From positions 1-5,113 of the forward strand of contig JAKAAL010000412.1 in the NCBI GenBank assembly GCA_021802375.1: a stretch of 5,113 nt of DNA, written 5' to 3'. The position numbers and the translations under genes were made by a program. Below the pieces are notes generated by a model that was not told the origin of the DNA, ran no database searches, and saw only the letters and a list, made by a program, of their open reading frames with translations. This document shows positions 1-5,113 of this stretch, piece by piece. The number at the start of each line of letters is the position of its first letter. The stretch's first letter is position 1. Source of the DNA: Bacillota bacterium. Lineage in GTDB: Bacteria > Bacillota_E > Sulfobacillia > Sulfobacillales > Sulfobacillaceae.

Positions 1-854
1 ATGGCAACGTCAACGGGATCGGTGGGATAGAGCACACCACGCCCCATCATGATGCCTCGAACCAGCGGTGAGACTGAACGACAGCGCTCAATGGCCTGGC
101 CTACGTCTTCCGAACGACCGGGCTGTCCCCCGCCCAACAGGACCATGGGCAGCGACGAAGCTTGGGCCACGCGCTGGAAATCTTCGACCATGGGCAATTT
201 CAGCCAGCGCCGGACCGAGGTTTGCCCGAGCGCGGTCACTACCCCCACCAACCGAACGAGCCCCTCCGTCGTTAAGGGCACACTCAGTGGTTCCAAAAAT
301 ACCGGAAGACGCACCCGGTCCAACCGATTCAAAGCTCGGACCACATAGCGCAGCGTCTGGGCGCTATCTCGCGACTCCGGATCCACCCGCACCAGAATTT
401 TTCCCGCATCCAAGCCCATCTCGACCAGTCCTCGAGCCGTATAGGCCGAGAAAAAGTCATCCAGGTCAAAGACCGTCTCCGCCAGCCCCCCACGGTTCAT
501 CGAGCCTACGATCACTTTGTCGGCCAAAATATCGCCAGCGCCTTCGCCCATGGCCCAGCGGTTCACCACCAGCAGTTCTTCAAAAATGTCGGGCGTCACC
601 AGCACCCCATCGACCACGGGTTGGGCCAGCACTTCGGCCACTCGCGAGAGCAAGTCCACCCGATCGGCCATCGCCCAGGGATTGCCTCCTGCTGCCACGA
701 CCCGACGGGCAGGATGGTCCGCTGCCACGATGACCAACGGCTGAGCGGTCCAATCGGACCGCCGCCGACGATATTGCGCCAGCGTCTGAGGGAGTTCCGG
801 ATGCGTCAGTCGCATCGCCAACAATTGGTTCTGTATCGCTTCGTATACGCGCAT
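1..854 (-). CDS. Cgl0159-type (beta/alpha)8 aldolase-like protein, likely 5-dehydro-2-deoxyphosphogluconate aldolase (partial, 3' end outside window)
   Basis: Likely splits 5-dehydro-2-deoxygluconate 6-phosphate into dihydroxyacetone phosphate and malonate semialdehyde in the cytoplasm, the step done by IolJ in Bacillus. The reading frame is open for 284 codons to the left edge with no stop, so only a short C-terminal part is missing if the usual length near 300 holds. From memory of the family, the matching blocks are VIVAADHPAR (41-50), a TPDI segment (87-90), VGSMNRGGL (116-124), LDAGKILVRVDP (148-159), WLKLPMVEDF (217-226) and LLGGG (239-243). Lys219 in the WLKLP strand is a candidate Schiff-base lysine and Lys152 an alternative; both are inference. 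The ATG is chosen because AAGGAG (862-867) lies 7 nt upstream and the N-terminus matches the family. It follows iolB after 116 bp, on the same strand. Actinobacterial iol clusters carry this family, often annotated as deoxyribose-phosphate aldolase. Family call firm; exact substrate inferred from context. Confidence 0.82.
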   Translation of the reverse strand, partial: MRVYEAIQNQLLAMRLTHPELPQTLAQYRRRRSDWTAQPLVIVAADHPARRVVAAGGNPWAMADRVDLLSRVAEVLAQPVVDGVLVTPDIFEELLVVNRWAMGEGAGDILADKVIVGSMNRGGLAETVFDLDDFFSAYTARGLVEMGLDAGKILVRVDPESRDSAQTLRYVVRALNRLDRVRLPVFLEPLSVPLTTEGLVRLVGVVTALGQTSVRRWLKLPMVEDFQRVAQASSLPMVLLGGGQPGRSEDVGQAIERCRSVSPLVRGIMMGRGVLYPTDPVDVA

Positions 855-970
855 ATTCACGCTCCTTGGGAAAACCACTAGGGCCACGCCGAGCTTTTTG
901 GCTCGAAAGACGGGCAGCAAATCCTTGAGGTGCACAGGGTTCAAAAGAGACCCGCCGAATGCTATGCCCC
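855..970 (-). other. iolB-aldolase intergenic spacer
   Basis: The only sizeable gap inside the iol gene run, 116 bp. It contains the aldolase ribosome binding site and a small inverted repeat (CGAGC at 890-894, GCTCG at 901-905, six-base loop) with no following T-run on the minus strand. No convincing promoter was seen, so co-transcription with iolB is the simplest reading. The aldolase frame is open and coding-like through the whole spacer. Confidence 0.5.
862..867 (-). promoter_or_regulatory. Ribosome binding site of the aldolase-like gene
   Basis: AAGGAG on the minus strand, 7 nt before the ATG at 854. It decides the start, because the same frame stays open upstream to 992 and offers several GTG/TTG codons that lack a comparably placed site. 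Confidence 0.7.
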
Positions 971-1765
971 CTATCGACGAAAGCCCGGAAGATCAGAAAA
1001 ATCGGGATCGACAGTAAAATACCAATCACGATGCGGTCCCGCCATCACGTTGAGGTAGTACACTTTAGATCCCGGCGGCGCCGCCACCGGATGGTAGCCC
1101 CGAGGCACCAGGACCGCTTCGCCATCGCTGACGGTCAACGTCTCATCCAAACCCTCGTGGTTGTACACCCTTTGCAGCGCCCACCGGTCCGACGGTTGGA
1201 TGTGGTAATAGTAGAGTTCTTCCAATGCGGCCTCGGTCGGAGGATTTTCTTCATCGTGCTTGTGGGGCGGAAAACTCGACCAGTGACCGGCTGGGGTGAT
1301 GACTTCGACCAGCAAGAGTCGCTCTGCCTGGTCGGGGGCCTCGAAGAGATGGTGAACGAAACGCTGGGTGGTGCCTGACCCTCGCGTTTCCTGCTCCACG
1401 TCCCCGGGCCGCACCAACCGCTGAGGATAGTTCGAGGTTGCCGCCGGAGCGGTCGCAATCGCCAATTCGACCCACGACTCCGCCTGAACGGTCATGTCGG
1501 CATTCGGCGGCAAATAGATCACCGCCGCTGGCGTCCCTTCAAACACGCTCATGCGCGATCCCACCACCCCGTAGGCTCTGGTCCGGATCTGTCCCGATAG
1601 GACGACGATCGCTTGCTCCCGGCCCACAATCGGCGCCACCTCAAACCTGTTCCCGGCCTCTAAGTGGACAATCATCAAACCCACATACTGCAACGGGGTC
1701 TGGTCCATCCCGGAAAGGTTGAGGCGTACGGCACCTTTCGCGTTGGCGATGCGTTTCAGCGTCAT
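971..1765 (-). CDS. iolB: 5-deoxy-glucuronate isomerase
   Basis: Cytoplasmic bicupin isomerase (EC 5.3.1.30) that converts 5-deoxy-D-glucuronate to 5-dehydro-2-deoxy-D-gluconate, step 4 of myo-inositol breakdown. The 264-residue protein is full length for the family. An N-terminal cupin half is followed by the diagnostic C-terminal half: GHWSSFPPHKHDEE (160-173), EELYYYHI (182-189), PRGYHPV (221-227) and YYLNVMAGP (236-244). His168, His170, Glu182 and His225 fit the family's metal-binding set. The ATG overlaps the iolE stop as ATGA (1765-1762), and a GAGG core (1773-1776) sits 7 nt upstream inside iolE, so translational coupling is likely. Stop is TAG. IolD, which makes its substrate, is not between iolE and iolB here and must be elsewhere. 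The call rests on several separate motifs plus operon context and is secure. Confidence 0.95.
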   Translation of the reverse strand: MTLKRIANAKGAVRLNLSGMDQTPLQYVGLMIVHLEAGNRFEVAPIVGREQAIVVLSGQIRTRAYGVVGSRMSVFEGTPAAVIYLPPNADMTVQAESWVELAIATAPAATSNYPQRLVRPGDVEQETRGSGTTQRFVHHLFEAPDQAERLLLVEVITPAGHWSSFPPHKHDEENPPTEAALEELYYYHIQPSDRWALQRVYNHEGLDETLTVSDGEAVLVPRGYHPVAAPPGSKVYYLNVMAGPHRDWYFTVDPDFSDLPGFRR

Positions 1766-2700
1766 CGGACCACCTCATCGCTGATGCCGACCGCAGATGC
1801 TGCCTCGGTGCACGTTCGCAAGTAGCTCAAAGCTTTCTCTAAAGCAGTGCGCGGCGGGGCCAGGGCCGGATCTTGTTCGGCTTCGATGACCAGCCAACCG
1901 TCATAGCCTTGAGATTGCAGTCCCTGCAGCAGGCTGCGAAAATCGATGACTCCGTCCCCGGGGACGGTAAACAGCCCCTGCCGAACGCCGTCTAAAAACC
2001 CTAACCCCTGGTAAAACCGCTGCACGACGGGCGGACGAATGTCTTTTAAGTGCAAATGGTCGATCCGGTCGTGATACCGAGCCCAGACCGCCATCGGGTC
2101 CCAGCCGCTGGCCGCCACATGCCCGGTATCCAAGCAGAGTCCGACCCAGTCCGGATCCGTGGTTTCCATGAGACGATCAATGGCGGAGAGTTGCTCGATA
2201 TTCGTCCCCAAATGGGGATGATAGACCAAGCGAACTCCCAATGCTTGGGCCCGTTTGCCGGCTTCATTTAATCCTAAGGCCACGGTCTTCCAGGCTTCGT
2301 CATCCCACCTCACCACCTGGGAACGATCGCCCCCGCGATCCCAATGCACGCTGCCTGACCCCTCACAGGTCACCGCCACCGCACATCCCATCGCCGCTAA
2401 AAACTCGACATGGCGCTCATAGGCGGCCAAGGACGCTGTCCAGTTTCTTCGATCGGCCAAGTGGACCGTGCCCCAGCCCGAGGCCAATGCTAAGCCATAG
2501 GCTTCCAGTTGAGGTCGCAGTTCGGCGGCCTGATGCGAATATTTTCGTCCCATCTCAGTCCCGGCAACGCCCGCCTGGGCCATGTCTTGCCAAATGCTCT
2601 CGACGGAATACTCGTCCCCTAAATCCAACAGATCATCATTGCACCAATTAATGGGCGACGCCGCGATTTTCCACAAGGGCTTGCCCGCATTAGGCGTCAT
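1762..2700 (-). CDS. iolE: Myo-inosose-2 dehydratase (2-keto-myo-inositol dehydratase)
   Basis: Cytoplasmic TIM-barrel enzyme (xylose-isomerase-like fold, EC 4.2.1.44) that removes water from 2-keto-myo-inositol to give 3D-(3,5/4)-trihydroxycyclohexane-1,2-dione, step 2 of the pathway. At 312 residues it is slightly longer than the usual 295-300. Motifs in order: ASPINWCNDD (14-23), matching the IolE start; YHPHLGTNIE (160-169); LCLDTGH (188-194); HLHLKD (215-220); PGDGVIDF (247-254); and WLVIEAEQDP (269-278). The conserved His, Asp and Glu residues in these strands fit the barrel's divalent-metal site. The ATG overlaps the iolG end by 11 bp and has a near-perfect GGAGGTGA site (2704-2711) with its GGAGG core 6 nt upstream. 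The last 15 or so residues after YLRT look like a non-conserved tail that runs into the iolB start. A generic sugar phosphate isomerase/epimerase is the alternative, but the INW-NDD start and the neighbours make IolE much more likely. Confidence 0.94.
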   Translation of the reverse strand: MTPNAGKPLWKIAASPINWCNDDLLDLGDEYSVESIWQDMAQAGVAGTEMGRKYSHQAAELRPQLEAYGLALASGWGTVHLADRRNWTASLAAYERHVEFLAAMGCAVAVTCEGSGSVHWDRGGDRSQVVRWDDEAWKTVALGLNEAGKRAQALGVRLVYHPHLGTNIEQLSAIDRLMETTDPDWVGLCLDTGHVAASGWDPMAVWARYHDRIDHLHLKDIRPPVVQRFYQGLGFLDGVRQGLFTVPGDGVIDFRSLLQGLQSQGYDGWLVIEAEQDPALAPPRTALEKALSYLRTCTEAASAVGISDEVVR

Positions 2701-3703
2701 AGGTCACCTCCACGCTCCTTCCTTCTGCCAACGACTGTTTGGCCGCCTCAGCCACTGCCACCGTGCGTATGCCATCCAAACTATTCACTAACACCGGGAG
2801 CCCTTGGTGCAGACAGCGGACAAACGCTTGCAGTTCTTCTCGATACGCCTCTCGGAAGCGGTCGCGATAACTGAGGACATGGTCCCCGGTGACTCCCGTC
2901 TCGGTCAATAGGGTCATGCCAGTCTCTGGTTGCACCCCAATCCGAATGGCGCCTCGGCTGCCCAAGATTTCGGTGCGAATATCGTAGCCATACATCGCAT
3001 TCCGGGTGAGTTCGATGAGGCCGAGCCCTCCGGCGTCCATGCCAAAGCTGACGTGCGCTTGGTCCACATCGCCTAAGTCCCGGTAGGCGTCGCTGACGAA
3101 CACCCCTCCGCGGACGAACACCTCGACAATCTCCTGCCCCATCAGCCATCGTGCCAAGTCAAACTCATGCACCCCGGTATCGGCAAAAAATCCGCCCGAG
3201 TGTTGGGCCACGGCCAACGGCGGGGCAAACTGATCGCGACTAATCCCGGAGTAATGGTAGACCGTTCCAATGACGCCCGCTTGAATCGCCTCAAACGCGC
3301 GCACATAAGCCGGATCAAAGCGCCGCATAAATCCGAGTTGCAACGGAACACCGGCCCGGTGAAACGCTTCATGGACTCCGACCGATTCTTGCAGCGAGGG
3401 AGCCAAGGGCTTTTCACACAAGACCGGAAGATGCCGCATCAAAACCTCCTGCAAGATCTCGGCATGGGTGGTCGACGACGAGGCCACCACCACCGCATCG
3501 ACCCCTTTGGCGTCGAGCAAAGCGCGATAGTCGCTGAATCGATGCACGGCGCCCTCCGGCAACGATACCTGCTCGGCCCGATGAGGATCGGGGTCGGCCA
3601 CCGCAACCAGGCCCGCTCCGAAAATGGACGTCGCCAGATTGTTTGCGTGAATGGTTCCCATCGTGCCTAGACCAATGACGCCAATTCCCATACTAGTGCT
3701 CAA
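2690..3703 (-). CDS. iolG: Inositol 2-dehydrogenase (Gfo/Idh/MocA family)
   Basis: NAD-dependent cytoplasmic oxidoreductase (EC 1.1.1.18) that oxidises myo-inositol to 2-keto-myo-inositol, the first step of the pathway. The 337-residue protein has an N-terminal Rossmann domain with GLGTMG (11-16) and VADPDP (35-40), where Asp37 suggests NAD preference. EKPLA (97-101) marks the domain junction. In the C-terminal alpha/beta domain, FMRRFDP (125-131) and DTGVHEFDLARWLMG (175-189) are conserved. Lys98, Asp175 and His179 align with the Lys-Asp-His catalytic set known from Bacillus IolG. Start: TTG at 3703 is preferred because GGGGAG (3709-3714) lies 5 nt upstream; the ATG at 3691 would be 17 nt away, though it would give a standard N-terminus. 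It is the first gene of a tight iolG-iolE-iolB run. A scyllo-inositol dehydrogenase or another sugar dehydrogenase of the family is possible, but the iolE/iolB context favours IolG. Confidence 0.9.
   Translation of the reverse strand: MSTSMGIGVIGLGTMGTIHANNLATSIFGAGLVAVADPDPHRAEQVSLPEGAVHRFSDYRALLDAKGVDAVVVASSSTTHAEILQEVLMRHLPVLCEKPLAPSLQESVGVHEAFHRAGVPLQLGFMRRFDPAYVRAFEAIQAGVIGTVYHYSGISRDQFAPPLAVAQHSGGFFADTGVHEFDLARWLMGQEIVEVFVRGGVFVSDAYRDLGDVDQAHVSFGMDAGGLGLIELTRNAMYGYDIRTEILGSRGAIRIGVQPETGMTLLTETGVTGDHVLSYRDRFREAYREELQAFVRCLHQGLPVLVNSLDGIRTVAVAEAAKQSLAEGRSVEVTYDA
2704..2711 (-). promoter_or_regulatory. Ribosome binding site of iolE
   Basis: GGAGGTGA on the minus strand, lying inside the last codons of iolG with 6 nt between its GGAGG core and the iolE ATG at 2700. 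It supports the ATG start and the 11-bp overlap of the two genes. Confidence 0.75.
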
Positions 3704-3708
3704 CTATT

Positions 3709-3714
3709 CTCCCC
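3709..3714 (-). promoter_or_regulatory. Ribosome binding site of iolG
   Basis: GGGGAG on the minus strand, 5 nt before TTG at 3703 and 17 nt before ATG at 3691. This spacing is the reason for choosing the TTG start. Confidence 0.6.
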
Positions 3715-3751
3715 ATTTCTTCCTAAACTGCGACCCCCTTGAATCCGATAG

Positions 3752-3769
3752 GCTTTGGTGCACCAACGC
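3752..3769. promoter_or_regulatory. Palindrome in the iolG leader, candidate operator
   Basis: TTGGTGCACCAA (3755-3766) is a perfect 12-bp palindrome. It is flanked after one mismatched pair by two more matching pairs (GC...GC), giving an imperfect 18-bp dyad. It lies about 50 bp before the iolG start and downstream of the predicted promoter, where a bound repressor could block elongation. Its even GTGCAC centre resembles sites of GntR-type regulators only loosely. No regulator gene is in the window, so the binding protein is unknown. Confidence 0.5.
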
Positions 3770-3851
3770 AATTCCGGCCAATGGCTCCCCTATCTTTTCC
3801 AAATCATCCTCTCGACGTCTGGTGATTCGTTAGCGGAAAAGCCTTGTTCCT

Positions 3852-3880
3852 AGCATAGCCAGCAAGAATATTGGCGTCAA
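3852..3880 (-). promoter_or_regulatory. Predicted sigma-A-type promoter of the iol operon
   Basis: On the minus strand a TTGACG -35 box (3875-3880, 5 of 6 consensus bases) and a TATGCT -10 box (3852-3857, 4 of 6) are separated by exactly 17 bp. This is the best promoter match I found in the gap. Transcription would start near 3845 and give a leader of about 140 nt before iolG. Confidence 0.6.
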
Positions 3881-3882
3881 TA
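3869..3882. promoter_or_regulatory. Inverted repeat over the -35 box, candidate operator
   Basis: TATTGGCGTCAATA is a 14-bp dyad matching at all but one pair, with a central CG. It contains the whole predicted -35 box, so a bound repressor would block RNA polymerase. A central CG in a 14-bp dyad is common in LacI-family operators, but the sequence does not fit the CcpA cre consensus. The regulator is unknown. Confidence 0.4.
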
Positions 3883-4216
3883 ACTACCCGATACTTACAG
3901 AAGCAAGAGCGGAATACTCCGATTTGAGTCGAAGCTGACCCCTGACTGCTGAAGGTCCCGGGCCGGCATCGTCGCCTCCCCCTTCCGATACCCTTGCCCC
4001 ACTATTTGAGAGGTGTCCGTCCGAAAGCATCGCTCGGTCCTGCCCCTAGGTCACCTCCTCTCACGAGCGGTCCCCCGGCGCCCGAGCCCTTCCGACTGCA
4101 CGGCCCAGCGCCCTATCACCCTCCTGAAACATTTCGACAGTCCGTGGGCTAACGATCAGCGAATCCGTCGAACTGCATCGCGATCCAGCGCTTGAGCCCC
4201 ACGCTGGCGACTAGGG

Positions 4217-5113
4217 TCATCCCTCCTCGAAATAGATCGGGTTGCTCATGGCGGCCATCAGTCGCTGTTCCACTTCTTGGAACCAACGCCAGACTTCAAT
4301 CCGATAGAAGCGCTCACCATGGCGTGTCACCTCCATCGCTAGCGCCGGTTCTTCCTGGCCGGCCACAGTCCTCTGCTCGATGCCCCGGTCGCTAATCAGG
4401 AGAATTTCGTCATCAGCCTCGAGACGTTCTATGACCACGCGAACCAAATGAGGGCCCCTTTCTGGCACCACATCTCCCATTAGATAGGGTCCACACGACA
4501 TATTAAGGCGCGGCCCAGAAGGAGCATAGGATATGAATACCCGCCGTTGTCGAATCGCGCGGAGGATGTCGTCCCGGCGATATTGTTCAGCATAGACCCA
4601 GGTGGTTGGCCGGCCATGCTGCACGTACGGGTCTTGCAAATTGTGCGTGTCGCTGCCGCCGATGGCGGTGAGGCGGCGACCCGATGCGAGCGATGCTTGC
4701 CACCACGCTAAGGCCTTGTCGTTGGCCTCGTGCCAGGGCCCGTTCCACACTTCCACCGCATCCACCACGCTGTCCCATTCCCAGCGCCAGGCGCAACTAT
4801 CACAACTCATTTCCAAGGGATGGTTGACCGAAATGAGCGCCCCGCGCGTGGCGGCGGTTTGCAGATAGCCCCTAAGATCAGACTGAGAAGCTACCCGAAA
4901 ATCGTCGACGGGGTGGGCCACTCCAATCAGATTGACGTGCCCGGCGTACGTCGTCAATTCCATACCGGGAATGAAGAGTACTCGCAAGTCGCGGGGATAT
5001 CCCAGATTTTGGCTGTAGGTATTGTGATCGGTCAGGGCTAAGAAGTCGAGTCCACAAGCTTGGGCCCGGTTAGCCGCTTCGTCGATGCTAAATGCGCCGT
5101 CACTATGAACCGT
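4217..5113 (-). CDS. PHP-domain metallohydrolase, CehA/McbA type (partial, 5' end outside window)
   Basis: Predicted metal-dependent hydrolase with a PHP-type barrel; the substrate is unknown. The frame runs from the right edge with no start codon needed, so the TTG at 4987 is internal and not the real start. The visible 298 residues begin at TVHSDG, the segment that directly follows the HxH metal motif, which is therefore just off the edge. Other metal-site motifs are all present: ALTDHNT (26-32), PGMELTT (49-55), GHVNLIG (58-64), SVNHP (95-99) and GGSDTHN (152-158). VEVWNGPW (120-127) and RQRRVFISY (188-196) are typical of this subfamily, which is named after a carbaryl hydrolase, although most members have no known substrate. 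A C-terminal beta-rich part (about 200-285) follows. It ends TGA 513 bp upstream of iolG. It may belong to a separate transcript, and a role in inositol use is not shown. Confidence 0.85.
   Translation of the reverse strand, partial: TVHSDGAFSIDEAANRAQACGLDFLALTDHNTYSQNLGYPRDLRVLFIPGMELTTYAGHVNLIGVAHPVDDFRVASQSDLRGYLQTAATRGALISVNHPLEMSCDSCAWRWEWDSVVDAVEVWNGPWHEANDKALAWWQASLASGRRLTAIGGSDTHNLQDPYVQHGRPTTWVYAEQYRRDDILRAIRQRRVFISYAPSGPRLNMSCGPYLMGDVVPERGPHLVRVVIERLEADDEILLISDRGIEQRTVAGQEEPALAMEVTRHGERFYRIEVWRWFQEVEQRLMAAMSNPIYFEEG

Larger units (their letters stand above)
3704..4216. other. 513-bp intergenic region between the PHP gene and iolG
   Basis: No convincing protein gene was found on either strand. 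The iol-proximal part (3704-3882) holds the promoter and two dyads described separately. The distal part (about 3890-4216) is GC-rich on the minus strand and contains motifs resembling ribosome binding sites at 4116-4126, 4051-4059 (a perfect AGGAGGTGA) and 3974-3981. The last precedes a 24-codon reading frame (3969-3895) of unknown value; the others lead into no usable frame. A weak hairpin (4185-4190 with 4202-4207) follows the PHP stop. No tRNA, rRNA, T-box or known riboswitch core was recognised. Confidence 0.55.

Noticed and set aside
68..733. Long plus-strand open frame of 221 codons
   Set aside because: It is a proline- and arginine-rich antisense shadow of the aldolase gene; its translation shows no domain and the opposite strand matches a known family throughout.
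890..905. Inverted repeat CGAGC/GCTCG between iolB and the aldolase gene as terminator
   Set aside because: The 5-bp stem is too short and lacks a downstream T-run in the direction of transcription.
580..1029. Minus-strand frame of 149 codons with a hydrophobic start
   Set aside because: It overlaps the end of iolB and most of its length lies in the wrong frame of the aldolase gene; the apparent membrane segment is out-of-frame iolB sequence.
3920..3960. Sequence resembling an insertion-sequence end (GCTGACCCCTGACTGCTGA)
   Set aside because: No matching inverted copy, target duplication or transposase remnant was found in the window, so the resemblance cannot be supported.
4013..4195. Plus-strand 60-codon frame in the large gap
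   Set aside because: No ribosome binding site, no recognisable domain and an arginine/proline/serine-rich composition typical of random GC-rich frames.
4185..4207. Hairpin CCAGCG/CGCTGG as terminator of the PHP gene
   Set aside because: The stem is only 6 bp with an 11-nt loop and no T-run follows on the minus strand, so it does not meet the form of an intrinsic terminator.
4149..4220. 23-codon minus-strand frame whose ATG overlaps the PHP stop as ATGA
   Set aside because: The purine-rich stretch is too close to the ATG for a good ribosome binding site, the peptide is not recognisable, and an ATGA overlap occurs easily by chance.

Overview
The window holds part of a myo-inositol catabolic operon. 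All recognisable genes lie on the minus strand, so transcription runs from right to left. Moderately high GC, strong AGGAGG-type ribosome binding sites, TTG/ATG starts and tight gene overlaps fit a GC-rich Gram-positive bacterium. A Sulfobacillus-like Firmicute or an actinobacterial relative is plausible, but this is inference and no marker gene settles it.

Layout in transcription order. (1) 5113-4217: a PHP-domain metallohydrolase of the CehA/McbA type, cut off by the right edge just after the expected HxH motif. (2) 4216-3704: a 513-bp gap with no convincing gene. It carries a good sigma-A-type promoter for the iol genes, an inverted repeat over its -35 box, a 12-bp perfect palindrome in the leader, and some ribosome-binding-site-like motifs without genes. 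(3) 3703-2690: inositol 2-dehydrogenase (iolG). (4) 2700-1762: inosose dehydratase (iolE), overlapping iolG by 11 bp. (5) 1765-971: 5-deoxy-glucuronate isomerase (iolB), overlapping iolE by 4 bp (ATGA). (6) After a 116-bp spacer, 854-1: a (beta/alpha)8 aldolase-like protein of the Cgl0159 type, running off the left edge. It probably performs the phospho-sugar cleavage done by IolJ in Bacillus.

The genes give steps 1, 2, 4 and probably 6 of the pathway: myo-inositol to 2-keto-myo-inositol (IolG), to the cyclic dione (IolE), then 5-deoxyglucuronate to 5-dehydro-2-deoxygluconate (IolB), then aldol cleavage of its 6-phosphate. The dione hydrolase IolD, kinase IolC, dehydrogenase IolA, a transporter and a regulator are not in the window. 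They may lie beyond the left edge, downstream in the operon. The PHP protein's link to inositol is unproven.

I found no clearly new system. The points worth a second look are the aldolase substitution, the regulatory gap, the coding-like in-frame stretch ahead of the aldolase start, and the PHP gene as neighbour.
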